The notes: generated by a model from the sequence alone, not told the origin. Positions 50,561 to 58,783 are shown, numbered from the stretch's first letter. The stretch: DNA of 64,000 bases from JAJISG01 sp964347325 (GCA_964347325.1 CAYFYA010000005.1:51130-115129), one strand, 5' to 3'. Program-made: numbers and translations.

Positions 50561-51393
50561 TGAAAGTCGAGATCCGTGAACTGGAATTGGACAGGGCCTC
50601 TCTCCTGATCTCAGATGTGGACCCGACTTTCGTGAATGCCCTGCGCCGGACGATGATGGCTGACGTGCCGAAGATGGCAATCGAGGACATCGAGTTTCAC
50701 TTGGGTCCCATTCGAGGAGAGGATGGGAAGGAGTATGAGAGTGTAGCGCCCCTCTTCGACGAGATCATCGCCCACAGGCTGGGGCTAATACCGATTCCGA
50801 CGGACCTGGAACTCTTCGTCAGAAGGGAGGAGTGTGAAAACTGCGGCGGGGAGGGTTGCACGACCTGCACGACCATGTACTCCCTCAACAAGAAGGGACC
50901 TGGAACGGTCTTCTCCGGTGACTTGGAGCCCATAGGGGACTCCATGTATGCCCCCGTCGACCCTAACATACCCATCGTTAAACTGGGAGAGGGGCAAGCG
51001 ATGCTCACTTACGCGACGGCCGTCCTGGGTACGGGGCGAGATCACGCCAAGTGGCAGGCCGCTCAGGCCGCGTCATACAAGTACTACCCGATTCTGGAGT
51101 TCGATGCGAAGGATCCCGCCCTGGATGAGCACGTAGCTGGCGTCTGCCCCGTTAACATCCTCCGGGCTGGCGAGGATGGCTTCAAGGTCACCCGCATCGA
51201 GGAGTGCACCCTCTGCAAGCTCTGCGAGGAGGCGTCGGAGGGGCGCATTAGGGTCAAGGGGGATCCTACAAAGTTCATATTCCACTTCGAGACCGATCGC
51301 TCCCTCACGGCGCGCCAGGTCCTGACGAAAAGCCTCGAGATACTCCAGGAAAAGTTCAGGAGCTTTGCCAACAGCCTGACAGCCCTCAAGTAA
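50560..51393 (+). CDS. rpoD: DNA-directed RNA polymerase subunit D
   Basis: A 277-residue archaeal RpoD (homologue of bacterial alpha N-terminal domain and eukaryotic Rpb3). The dimerisation domain contains FVNALRRTMMADVPKMAIE. Two Cys-rich sets are present: CENCGGEGCTTC (four-Cys, around residues 90-100) and a ferredoxin-like motif, CPVN followed by CTLCKLC, which in related archaea binds a [4Fe-4S] cluster. It pairs with subunit L in assembly. Unusually, L18e/L13/S9 do not follow; a DUF2203 gene does. Confidence 0.96.
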   Translation: MKVEIRELELDRASLLISDVDPTFVNALRRTMMADVPKMAIEDIEFHLGPIRGEDGKEYESVAPLFDEIIAHRLGLIPIPTDLELFVRREECENCGGEGCTTCTTMYSLNKKGPGTVFSGDLEPIGDSMYAPVDPNIPIVKLGEGQAMLTYATAVLGTGRDHAKWQAAQAASYKYYPILEFDAKDPALDEHVAGVCPVNILRAGEDGFKVTRIEECTLCKLCEEASEGRIRVKGDPTKFIFHFETDRSLTARQVLTKSLEILQEKFRSFANSLTALK

Positions 51394-51404
51394 GGGGTAC
51401 AACC

Positions 51405-51836
51405 GTGGAGACACCTGGACCGGTGAAGTTCTTCTCACCTAAGGACGCCAATGCCGTTCTCCCTGAGATCGTGATCATTCTCGAGGAGATGGATGGCCTT
51501 GAGGCCCGGCGGCGAGAGGTGGCCGACCTCGTCGAGGACTTCGAGACCTACTGGGGTGAATCGGTGAATGATCTGAAGAATCCGGAGCGCGACAAGTACA
51601 TCGTGTTGCGGTCCGAGCTCGAGGAACTCACCTCCTCTCTCAACGACGCTGTGGTCCGCATCCACACCCTGGGCGGTCACCTGAAGAGTCACGAACTCGG
51701 ATTGGTGGACTTCTACGCCATAAGAGAGGGTCGAACGGTCTTCCTCTGCTGGCAACGGGGCGAAGAGAAGATTGGGTTCTATCACGAGATAGATGCGGGC
51801 TTCAAGGGTCGGAAACCTATCTCCTCGGAGGAGTGA
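51405..51836 (+). CDS. DUF2203 family protein
   Basis: A 143-residue protein with the DUF2203 pattern: KFFSPKDANAVLPEIVIILEEM at the start and GLVDFYAIREGRTVFLCWQRGE, then GFYHEIDAGFKGRKPI at the end. The middle is a helical hairpin. Function unknown; family members are small cytosolic proteins seen in bacteria and archaea. It begins with GTG, 11 bases after the rpoD stop, so it is probably carried on the ribosomal/RNAP transcript. Confidence 0.88.
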   Translation: METPGPVKFFSPKDANAVLPEIVIILEEMDGLEARRREVADLVEDFETYWGESVNDLKNPERDKYIVLRSELEELTSSLNDAVVRIHTLGGHLKSHELGLVDFYAIREGRTVFLCWQRGEEKIGFYHEIDAGFKGRKPISSEE

Positions 51837-51887
51837 CTCCGGATCTGCAGATCACCTCCCTGCGGGTCACCATGGGATGGAAGAAGG

Positions 51888-52442
51888 ATGCTGGAAGTAT
51901 CTAGGCTGAGGTCCTTCAGCGCGGTGGTTTTCGACTTGGACGGCACGCTCTTAGTCCTTGGGGTGGACTGGACCGCGACTGAGAGGGAGATGATCAGAGT
52001 TGCCAAGGATCGATTTAGCGTAGACCTCTCCAATCTCACTGTCTGGCAGATGTTACGCTCCTCGGAGAATCGGCAGAGGGAGGCCCTAGAGAGTGTGTTG
52101 AGCCGGAGAGAGATGGCCGGCGCCCGCAAGGCCGAGCGACTCCCCCTCGCCGAGGTACTTCCATCCCTCCAGGACCGTGGCGTGGGCGTGGTCAGCCTGA
52201 ACTCCCGTGCCAGCTGTATGGCCGCGTTGGAGAGGACGCAGCTTTCAGAATATGTGGACGTCCTCGTTGCACGGGAGGACTCGGAAAGGATGAAGCCCGA
52301 TCCAGAGCCCCTCCTGAAATGCATAGCCCTCCTCGAGGTGGAGGCGTCCGAGGCTGTATTCGTCGGCGATCGGGAGAGGGATAGGACGACTGCCAGGGAA
52401 GCGGGGGTGAAGTTCATCCATGCCCGAGAGATACGAATCTGA
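51888..52442 (+). CDS. HAD-superfamily hydrolase
   Basis: A 184-residue HAD phosphatase-like protein. Motif I VVFDLDGTLL (nucleophile Asp), motif II VSLNSRA, motif III KPDPEPLLKC (Lys), motif IV FVGDRERDRTTAREAG. Cap-type insertion between I and II is about 90 residues, as in phosphoglycolate phosphatase-type subfamily IA enzymes. The substrate is unknown. Starts 51 bases after the DUF2203 stop. Confidence 0.9.
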   Translation: MLEVSRLRSFSAVVFDLDGTLLVLGVDWTATEREMIRVAKDRFSVDLSNLTVWQMLRSSENRQREALESVLSRREMAGARKAERLPLAEVLPSLQDRGVGVVSLNSRASCMAALERTQLSEYVDVLVAREDSERMKPDPEPLLKCIALLEVEASEAVFVGDRERDRTTAREAGVKFIHAREIRI

Positions 52443-52498
52443 CTGAGGATCCCGAAATGACGGAACTCGCCCAGGGTTTATGGAAGAGTCACGAGTAG

Positions 52499-52867
52499 AA
52501 AGAAACCAGCAATCCAACCACAGTCTTCGATGGGGAGTGTCGAGTTTGCGGGCTCTTCCCTCGCGTTCTCGGATGGGTGGACTTCAGACAAGGGATGATA
52601 TTGGTCCCCTCCCAGGCCAGAAGCGTCCGAACCATCCTCCTTGGTTGGCCTCGGAAGGAGATCGAAAGATCGGTTCACCTCGTCCTTCCTGACGGTCGAA
52701 CCTTCAGTGCGGGGGAGGCGCTCCACGGGACCTTGGAGCTTCTCCCGGTCGTTGGCCCCATTTTCAGGCACCTCTCGGCCAGGGTAGCGGCAAGACGGAT
52801 CGTGATGACCCTCTACAATATGGGCGTGGCCCTCAGGATTGCCACCCAGTGCTCCGCGCCAGCCTAG
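52499..52867 (+). CDS. DCC/DUF393-type thiol-disulfide oxidoreductase-like protein, apparent frameshift at the N-terminus
   Basis: The open frame from 52499 encodes TTVFDGECRVCGLFPRVLGW, matching the DUF393/DCC signature DGxCxxC, then GMILVPSQARSVR and RVAARRIVMTL. There is no ATG, GTG or TTG before this motif in frame; the only in-frame start (GTG 52577) would delete the active-site cysteines. An ATG at 52480 opens a different frame (MEESRVERNQQSN) that would join this one with a single-base shift near 52520. Either the sequence has an indel, or the gene is broken, or it uses a non-canonical start. The family is thought to act in redox chemistry near membranes. Convergent with nfo. Confidence 0.6.
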   Translation, partial: KETSNPTTVFDGECRVCGLFPRVLGWVDFRQGMILVPSQARSVRTILLGWPRKEIERSVHLVLPDGRTFSAGEALHGTLELLPVVGPIFRHLSARVAARRIVMTLYNMGVALRIATQCSAPA

Positions 52868-52872
52868 GGCTA

Positions 52873-53718
52873 CTACGACTTCCTGAGGCTCTTGAGAAGC
52901 TTGAGGTTCTTGGCGAAGTCGTCGTCATCCCCCGGGATCTCCAGGACCATTGGGATGCCGTCCAGACGGGAGTCCTTCACCAGCCTCTGGAAGGCTCCCA
53001 GACCAATCTCGCCTTGGCCAATTTCCTCATGTCGGTCCACGCGGCTCCCTAGCTCCCTCTTGGAGTCGTTGAGGTGAAAGGCTTTGACGTTCTCCAAGCC
53101 CAGGATCTGAGAGGCTCCGGCGATGACTATCTCGTAGCCCTCCTCAGTGCTGATGTCGTACCCGGCTGCGAAGAGGTGACACGTGTCGAAACAGTACCCC
53201 ACCCGCGAAGGGTCGGCGACAGATTCCCGGATGTCACGAAGGTGATCGAATCGATATCCTACGACCGATCCCTGTCCCGCCGTGCACTCCAGGAGCAGAG
53301 TCACGTCCGGCACGTCTATGGTATCAAGGCAGTAGTCCAGACTCTCGGCGATTCTCGCTATTCCGGCCCCCTCCCCCTCACCCTTGTGGGCACCCGGGTG
53401 GAAGACCAAGTAGGGGACCCCCAACCTCTGAGCCCGATCCATCTCCTCGCAGAAGGCGTCCCTTGACTTCTTCAGATTCTCCTCCACTGGGTCGGCGAGG
53501 TTGATCAGATAGGAGTCGTGAATGAGCAACTCGTGAAGGTCTGCCTCCCTCACGGCGGTCTTGAAGGCCTCCGCGTCCTCATCAGTGAGGGGCTTAGCCT
53601 TCCACTGCCTCTGGTTCCTGGAGAATATCTGAATCGTCTCGCAGCCGATGGTCTGACCCCTCTTCGGGGCGAGGTACACGCCCCCCGCGATGGACACGTG
53701 AGCTCCCAGATACAACAC
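52873..53718 (-). CDS. nfo: Endonuclease IV (AP endonuclease)
   Basis: A 281-residue TIM-barrel nuclease that cleaves the backbone 5' to abasic sites in base excision repair. Three zinc-site motifs are intact: LGAHVSIAGG, VFHPGAHKG and the stretch GYCFDTCHLFAAGYD, plus HLNDSKRELGSRVDRHE and LEIPGDDDD at the C-terminus. Length and order match E. coli Nfo. Convergent with the DCC gene, 6 bases apart. Confidence 0.95.
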   Translation of the reverse strand: MLYLGAHVSIAGGVYLAPKRGQTIGCETIQIFSRNQRQWKAKPLTDEDAEAFKTAVREADLHELLIHDSYLINLADPVEENLKKSRDAFCEEMDRAQRLGVPYLVFHPGAHKGEGEGAGIARIAESLDYCLDTIDVPDVTLLLECTAGQGSVVGYRFDHLRDIRESVADPSRVGYCFDTCHLFAAGYDISTEEGYEIVIAGASQILGLENVKAFHLNDSKRELGSRVDRHEEIGQGEIGLGAFQRLVKDSRLDGIPMVLEIPGDDDDFAKNLKLLKSLRKS

Positions 53719-53859
53719 TTGCCCCCATCGCCTACGGCGGGAGAGTGGTAAAAAGCTTGAGCAACAAGAAGGGGGAGCGCGGGCCCAACAGGAGTCCTCA
53801 CCCCGACAGGTTTTTGATTCCCGAGACCCTCCACCCTAGCCAGAAGGGAGGATAAGAGC

Positions 53860-54309
53860 CTGAGACCACTACGCGTCGGCGAGGAGGCCCCGAAGTTCCA
53901 CCTTCCCGCTACCAACGCCCGGATCCTCGATACCAAGGACTACCTGGGCAAGAAGAACCTAGTGCTCCTCTTCTGTCCGCCCGCCGACAGCTCCCCCGAA
54001 AACACAGAGTACCTGCGAACCATCCGCAACAGCGCCCAGGATATCAAGCAGCTGAACACGGAAATCATCGGTGTTAGCCCTGCCAACCAGAGGTTTCAGA
54101 GCATCTACGCCTATCGGAACAACCTACCCTTTCCTTTCTTGATTGACGAGGCAAAGGAGTGCGCGTTGGACTTCCATGCCGTGTCGGAGGATGGTGATAT
54201 CGAGCCCACGACCTATGTCATCGACCGCGAGTGTGTGATACGCCATGCTGCCCGCGGCTTCCCAGAATTGGATGAGATTATGGCCGTTCTCGATGGCCTC
54301 CAAGGTTAA
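53860..54309 (+). CDS. Peroxiredoxin-like protein without the peroxidatic cysteine; CTG start proposed
   Basis: A 149-residue AhpC/TSA-fold protein (LRVGEEAPKFHLPATNARI; LVLLFCPPADSSPENTEYL; FPFLIDEAKECALDFHAV; TTYVIDRECVIRHA). The peroxidatic Cys motif PxxxT(P/S)xCT aligns with SSPENT (residues 44-49), so the active Cys is replaced. A Cys in FCPP is at the preceding strand and is not a substitute in known members. No ATG, GTG or TTG opens the frame before the conserved N-terminus. A strong GGGAGG Shine-Dalgarno lies 8 bases before CTG at 53860, which I propose as start; the first GTG (53962) would remove half the fold. Confidence 0.75.
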   Translation: MRPLRVGEEAPKFHLPATNARILDTKDYLGKKNLVLLFCPPADSSPENTEYLRTIRNSAQDIKQLNTEIIGVSPANQRFQSIYAYRNNLPFPFLIDEAKECALDFHAVSEDGDIEPTTYVIDRECVIRHAARGFPELDEIMAVLDGLQG

Positions 54310-54376
54310 CATTAGTGCGCTGGGGGATCCGAATTCGGGCGAACCACTTTTATCGAGGTAGCGCGGTCCTCTTCAT

Positions 54377-55147
54377 ATGGGCGGGAAGCTAGCAGGGAAG
54401 GCTGCTCTGATTACAGGGGCTAGTGGAGGAATTGGCGCGGCTACGGCTCTTGCTTTCGCGGAAGAGGGAGCAAGAGGAGTAGGCATCCACTACAGTACCG
54501 CGAAGAAACGGGCTACGTCGCTCGCATCCCGGATTCAGTCCAAGAGATGCGAATGCGTGACCGTCAGGGCGGACGTCACGGATCGCGAGCAAGCGTTCAA
54601 GCTCGTTGAAAGAGTCGCCGACAAGCTAGGAGGCCTCGACATCCTCGTCTGTTATGCGGGTCATCCCTTCGTCCGGGATGAGTGGTTTGCGCCCTTTCAT
54701 GAGCTGACTCCCGAAGTCCTCATGAGACCCCTTCAAGTCGACCTCTTGGGATCGGTCTATTGCGCCCAGGCAGCCCTGCCGTGGTTGGAATCCTCGGGGA
54801 GGGGTCGCCTGATCTTCGTCAGCTCCACACCTGCACTGACGGGGGACACGGTGGGTATCTCCTATCTCCTCGCCAAAGGGGCCCTCCTCTCCCTCACCAA
54901 ATCTCTAGCCCGCGTCCTAGGTCCCAAAAACGTTCACGTAAACTGCCTAGTCCTCGGCAGCATCGAAACTTCAGCTATGGCCAGCCTCACCGAAGAGGAG
55001 CGCAGGGAGCTAGAGGAGGAGAGCTCCTTGCGGCGCATGGGCTCCGCGGAGGAGGTTGCCCTGAAATCTGTGTACCTGGCTTCGGATGACTCCGACTTTC
55101 AGACGGGAACTGCCCTTGTCGTGGATGGTGGGTTCGCCATGCTGTAG
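54377..55147 (+). CDS. Short-chain dehydrogenase/reductase
   Basis: A 256-residue classical SDR (NAD(P)-dependent oxidoreductase). Cofactor motif TGASGGIGAATALAFAE (14-30); catalytic Ser in FVSSTPALTG and Tyr-Lys in ISYLLAKGALL; the usual NNAG is replaced by VCYAGHP. C-terminus RRMGSAEEVALKSVYLASDD and VVDGGFAML is typical of FabG-like enzymes. The substrate is not determinable. The DNA base composition is somewhat less GC-biased than in neighbours. Preceded by a TATA-like CTTTTATCG at about 54350. Confidence 0.9.
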   Translation: MGGKLAGKAALITGASGGIGAATALAFAEEGARGVGIHYSTAKKRATSLASRIQSKRCECVTVRADVTDREQAFKLVERVADKLGGLDILVCYAGHPFVRDEWFAPFHELTPEVLMRPLQVDLLGSVYCAQAALPWLESSGRGRLIFVSSTPALTGDTVGISYLLAKGALLSLTKSLARVLGPKNVHVNCLVLGSIETSAMASLTEEERRELEEESSLRRMGSAEEVALKSVYLASDDSDFQTGTALVVDGGFAML

Positions 55148-55192
55148 CACCGATCAAGCCGCGAAAACACACACACAAGAATACAATATCCG

Positions 55193-55213
55193 TATATACA
55201 CAAAGTGTATATA
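55193..55213. promoter_or_regulatory. AT-rich palindrome over the promoter of the four-helix membrane protein
   Basis: TATATACAC - AAA - GTGTATATA, two perfect 9-base arms, 32 bases before the ATG at 55246, in a strikingly AT-rich segment of an otherwise GC-rich contig. It coincides with the likely TATA region, so it could be an operator for a dimeric regulator or a symmetrical promoter. Confidence 0.55.
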
Positions 55214-55245
55214 TGTTCTGACTCAGTACAGCCTCAAGTGGTCTC

Positions 55246-55779
55246 ATGGCTACTGGAAGTGTCAATGGAAGTGTATGGGCGAGCCGCTTTATTTTCGGTG
55301 CGATCGTCATGGGAGCGATCGCATTCGTGATCTTCGGAGCGCTGCTCGTCTTGCAGCTCACCGGGGCGCCCGTTGCTCGAGCCCTCGCTGCGGGGGGCAT
55401 CTCCGTGTGGCTCCTGATAGGCATGGTGGGACTGCTCATCGCTTGCCTGGCAACGGCGACGTCAGCACTATTCTATCAGCACATTGAAGTGACACTAGGG
55501 AGACCTATGACCGGCTATAGGACTGTCTTCGCATGGCTCCACCTGACTTTGATGGTCGCCGGAGCCCTGGCGGCGAGCATAATGCTAATCTACGTGGGAT
55601 ATACCGGAGGCATCGGCGCAGTCCCTGTAGCGCAGGGCGGTGGAGGTCTCAATCCAGGTCAAGTTCACGAGATTGCCGTATCGTTCCCTGAGCCCATCGG
55701 CTACGCCCTGGGCGTCGCCTCGTTGGGCGTCCTGATTGGCGGAATCGGGTACGTTACTACTTGGCTGCTTAAACGGTAG
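55246..55779 (+). CDS. Four-helix membrane protein, unknown
   Basis: A 177-residue protein with four predicted membrane helices (FIFGAIVMGAIAFVIFGALL; ISVWLLIGMVGLLIACLATA; FAWLHLTLMVAGALAASIML; LGVASLGVLIGGIGYVTTWL). Between helices three and four lies a Gly-rich external loop (GAVPVAQGGGGLNPGQV). No catalytic or haem-ligand motif was recognised. The AT-rich palindromic promoter suggests regulated expression. Followed on the same strand by a coiled-coil gene after 332 bases. Confidence 0.7.
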   Translation: MATGSVNGSVWASRFIFGAIVMGAIAFVIFGALLVLQLTGAPVARALAAGGISVWLLIGMVGLLIACLATATSALFYQHIEVTLGRPMTGYRTVFAWLHLTLMVAGALAASIMLIYVGYTGGIGAVPVAQGGGGLNPGQVHEIAVSFPEPIGYALGVASLGVLIGGIGYVTTWLLKR

Positions 55780-56111
55780 GCGGAAACCAAGTCCTGTACT
55801 TCCTCCAAAAGCGATGTCATCCACGCTCGCATCCCAGCGTCGCCGATCCTGATTTGGCTGGGGTGGCTCGAAAGTGGCCGGCCCCAGTGTCATGACGTCA
55901 GGGATGCATCATCTACGCGCACATCCTGCTTCGCCACCAGACTCGCGCCAAGGCTCATCGAACATCTTGTTCTCCATTGCTGTCGTCGAGGCAGCGTCCG
56001 GACGTTGGGCTCGTACGCCGCGTCGTTATGTGCCTCGATAATCGCATCACACCCCTTAAGACGCCGTGAGCCGCTCTTCATAATTCGCAGACCCTCCCGA
56101 AGGGAGCTGTC
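55780..56111. other. Intergenic gap of 332 bases
   Basis: No convincing gene. Short frames on the minus strand are antisense to the membrane gene or lack protein-like composition. The end of the gap holds a small hairpin at 56094-56106 that includes the Shine-Dalgarno of the next gene. Confidence 0.5.
56094..56106 (+). promoter_or_regulatory. Hairpin enclosing the Shine-Dalgarno of the coiled-coil gene
   Basis: CTCCC - GAA - GGGAG, a five-pair stem whose 3' arm (56102-56106) is the probable ribosome-binding site for the ATG at 56112. Pairing would mask the site, so translation could depend on local melting or a bound factor. The stem is short, so this is tentative. Confidence 0.35.
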
Positions 56112-57017
56112 ATGGTCCAGAAGAAGAGACGCTGGAGCCAGCGTCAAGACTCCGAAGCTGAGAGCGAGAGCACGCCACAGTTAGACGGTTCTCTTGAGGA
56201 CCAGATAGGAGGGATCACCATCCTTCAAGAAGACCTTGAGCGGCTTGAGGGGGACTTCGGTCAAAGAGTCAAGGATATTCAGGCAAAGGGCAGAGCCCTG
56301 CGCCAAATCGCCTCGGCCATCGAGCTGCGTGGCGGCGAGGTCCTCCAATTGTCCGAATCCTTGGAGCGTCGAGAAGGGGCGATTGTCGAGAACGAGAGGG
56401 GAATCCGAGATGGCCAGACGAGGTTGAAGGAGGCGAAAGAAGCATTCGAGGAGGAAAGTAGAGAAAGGCAGGCAAGATTGGACGAGAGGGAGGTCTCCTT
56501 GAAGTCCCTGGAGGATTCATTGGCAAGGGATCGGGAGGAGGTTGACCGTCTCCAGGAGCAAGTCAACGTGGTCAAGGAGAACCTCGACCAGAGAGCTCAA
56601 GTTCTGCAGATGGAGACTTCTCGCGTGGCAGACAGGGAGAAGAGACTGAAGGCAGTCGGAGAGGAGCTTGAGGACCTCCAGGAAAGGCTCAGGGCGACGG
56701 AGCTGGAACTCGGGGACGAGGAACGGAGGCTTACGGACATGCGGGAGCAAGTTGAGGAGCGTTGGAAGGCATTGCAGGCTGCAGAGGAGGATTTGAGACG
56801 ACGTGATTCCGAGCTGAAGCCGCGCGAAGAGGTAATCTCCGAGCGGGAGCGGGAGGTCGCTGAAGCGTTCCAGAATCTGAAGGATGAGGAGGCGAAGAGC
56901 AAGGCAAAGCTCCTGGCCCTAAAAGAAGAGATCGAAAAGGAGCAGTCCGACATCGACCAACGGCTGAAGCTCATGAAACAGAAGGCCATCGAGCTCTTTG
57001 AGGCCTCAGAGGTGTAG
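56112..57017 (+). CDS. Long coiled-coil protein, unknown
   Basis: A 301-residue protein that is almost entirely heptad-type coiled coil from about residue 35 to 300 (repeating L/V/I spacing, rich in E, R, K, D; for example EDLERLEGDFGQRVKDI and EELEDLQERLRATELEL). The first 30 residues are basic and polar. No membrane segment, nucleotide-binding motif or zinc-hook motif was seen, so it is not an obvious SMC/Rad50 fragment. Possible structural, cytoskeletal or chromatin role; none can be assigned. Translated from an SD that lies inside a small hairpin. Confidence 0.75.
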   Translation: MVQKKRRWSQRQDSEAESESTPQLDGSLEDQIGGITILQEDLERLEGDFGQRVKDIQAKGRALRQIASAIELRGGEVLQLSESLERREGAIVENERGIRDGQTRLKEAKEAFEEESRERQARLDEREVSLKSLEDSLARDREEVDRLQEQVNVVKENLDQRAQVLQMETSRVADREKRLKAVGEELEDLQERLRATELELGDEERRLTDMREQVEERWKALQAAEEDLRRRDSELKPREEVISEREREVAEAFQNLKDEEAKSKAKLLALKEEIEKEQSDIDQRLKLMKQKAIELFEASEV

Positions 57018-57323
57018 GAGTTCCTGAGCGGCGGTTGCCTGCCATGCATCGTGCGGTGGTGGATGTCACGACCCTACCATCGCCACATCTTGCCCAAAGA
57101 GCGTGATTGTCCCCGTCAAGCGAGTGGAGGGCCAAAGCTCTCGACTTCATCAACGGTCCGCAGACAAATAGAGGCAACGAGGATGCCTGGCGCGAGGAAG
57201 TTGTCGCCGGCGGCGTGTTACACCTCGGCCGGATGCGTCCTCGGAAGTCTTGCAGCGCTGCAGCTACATTGGCTCCTGGCAATAGAAGCAGGTGGGGCCT
57301 GAGAGCTCTAAACGACCCCGCTT
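57018..57323. other. Intergenic gap of 306 bases
   Basis: Between the convergent coiled-coil and surface-protein genes. A plus-strand frame near 57125-57346 has a protein-like start (EWRAKALDFINGPQ) but soon turns low-quality; it may be a gene remnant. No RNA or repeat recognised. Confidence 0.4.
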
Positions 57324-58775
57324 CTACGTTGACCGGCGTCGAATGACCACCACGGCCGCGAAAATGGCTAGCACGACGACGGCGGCAGTAATTGAGCCCT
57401 CAACAACAAGTGACCAGGGGTCGGAATCCGATGGTCCGAGGGTCCGACCGTTTCCAAGAGCTGAAGGCGGAGACTCATTCCCCTCATCGTCAAAGGCTAC
57501 GAGCCAGTACGTATGCGTGGTGTCCGGCGCCAGATTGCAGTCCAGGTAGTCACGATCATCCGCCGACAGCGTGGCGATCTGAACCATTGTCCTCAACGAT
57601 GTGTTCCAGCGATACAGACGATACCCGGTCAGGCTAGGGTCAGGGAATTCATCCCATTTGATGAGCAAGCATCCACTTCCCTGCGAGACCACTTCGCTGA
57701 TAGACGGAGTCAGCAGCAACTGCACGACCGAAATCTCGAATAAGCCGGTCACCGCGTCGTTGGCAGCTGTGTCCGTCGCCCAAAGGAAGTAGGAAAGCGT
57801 TCCAGATGCGTTCTGCACTGGCAAGGTGTAAACGTACAGTGAGCCCTCCAGCGTCATGCTTACGTTAGCACCAACTCCATGAACGTCAGTGTAGTTCACC
57901 CGGACTTCAGCCACGCCTTCGAGGTCCACAACGCGTGAACTCAGAGTGACTGCCTCACCCGCAATAATCTCCGAGGGAGGTGTGTGCACGATGGTGGGTG
58001 GAAGGTCGGTCGACCCTGTCGCCTCCAGCCGGAAGGAGTTCAGGTTGGTCATCTGCCGATGGGAGATGCTACCTCCCTGGCTCCCCCCGCCATCAGAATC
58101 CGTGGTGACGAAGAAGTTGTATGTTGTGACGCCATCAGCCTCGTAAACGATGTCGTCGCCATCCTGACTATTAAGGGAGCGACGCCACTCAGCGGTGAAG
58201 TTGTAGGGGGCGACGGAGCCGGAGTACCGGAGGGTTCCAAAGACATCTTGCAGGGTGTCGAGTGCAGGCGGTCGGTCGAAGCCATGGGTATCTACTGCCC
58301 TGGGAGGATACACTGGAGTCGGCGCATATTCCGCGCCGTTCCAGAAGCCGAAGAACGTGCCGTCCCACTCATCACCGAAGTGATGGGAAGTACGATCACG
58401 CGAGATCTGCACGCCAAGCCAAAAGTGCTCCTGAACTGCGCTCACCCACGCAACATCGATCGATCCATCGATTCGGAAATAGAGGTTTGACCCGTCGTGC
58501 TTCGCATATAAGACAGCGGTGCCGTAGGGCGCTGGTCCCCCGGTCTCGAGGGGGATGATTACCGAGAGAGCGTCGGCCCACGCCCCTGTCGTCGGATTAC
58601 CCTCCAGGTCCGTATCGGTGACGGAGGTCGGTGAGAGGGGGATGGTGATGGATACCGGCGCCGCAGCAGATAGAAGGCTCGTCCACACCCCGATTATCAG
58701 AATCGCCCCCAGCGCTGCGGCGGGTATCCACCTTTTGAAAATGCGGGACCGACTAGTTGCTGATCTTCGCGTCAT
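57324..58775 (-). CDS. Membrane-anchored surface protein: DOMON/CBM9-like (EB_dh-type) domain, Ig-like, fibronectin III, C-terminal TM
   Basis: A 483-residue exported protein. Signal-like hydrophobic segment at 17-37; then a DOMON/CBM9-like beta domain (about 45-250) of the type found in ethylbenzene-dehydrogenase gamma and related haem-binding proteins (NLYFRIDGSIDVAWVSA; HHFGDEWDGTFFGFWNG). An Ig-like segment (AVTLSSRVVDLEGVAEVRVNYTD), a fibronectin type III domain (LLIKWDEFPDPSLTGYRLYR), and a C-terminal transmembrane helix with RRRST inside the cell follow. No CxxCH haem motif. Last gene of the NrfD operon, 8 bases after its neighbour. Confidence 0.75.
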   Translation of the reverse strand: MTRRSATSRSRIFKRWIPAAALGAILIIGVWTSLLSAAAPVSITIPLSPTSVTDTDLEGNPTTGAWADALSVIIPLETGGPAPYGTAVLYAKHDGSNLYFRIDGSIDVAWVSAVQEHFWLGVQISRDRTSHHFGDEWDGTFFGFWNGAEYAPTPVYPPRAVDTHGFDRPPALDTLQDVFGTLRYSGSVAPYNFTAEWRRSLNSQDGDDIVYEADGVTTYNFFVTTDSDGGGSQGGSISHRQMTNLNSFRLEATGSTDLPPTIVHTPPSEIIAGEAVTLSSRVVDLEGVAEVRVNYTDVHGVGANVSMTLEGSLYVYTLPVQNASGTLSYFLWATDTAANDAVTGLFEISVVQLLLTPSISEVVSQGSGCLLIKWDEFPDPSLTGYRLYRWNTSLRTMVQIATLSADDRDYLDCNLAPDTTHTYWLVAFDDEGNESPPSALGNGRTLGPSDSDPWSLVVEGSITAAVVVLAIFAAVVVIRRRST

Positions 58776-58783
58776 CTTGAAAC

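Noticed and set aside
55890..56147. Minus-strand frame in the gap before the coiled-coil gene
   Set aside because: Starts inside the coiled-coil gene, has no ribosome site and no recognisable sequence.
57107..57346. Plus-strand frame starting near EWRAKALDFINGPQ
   Set aside because: Short, overlaps the end of the surface-protein gene on the other strand, and the second half is low-quality; at most a remnant.
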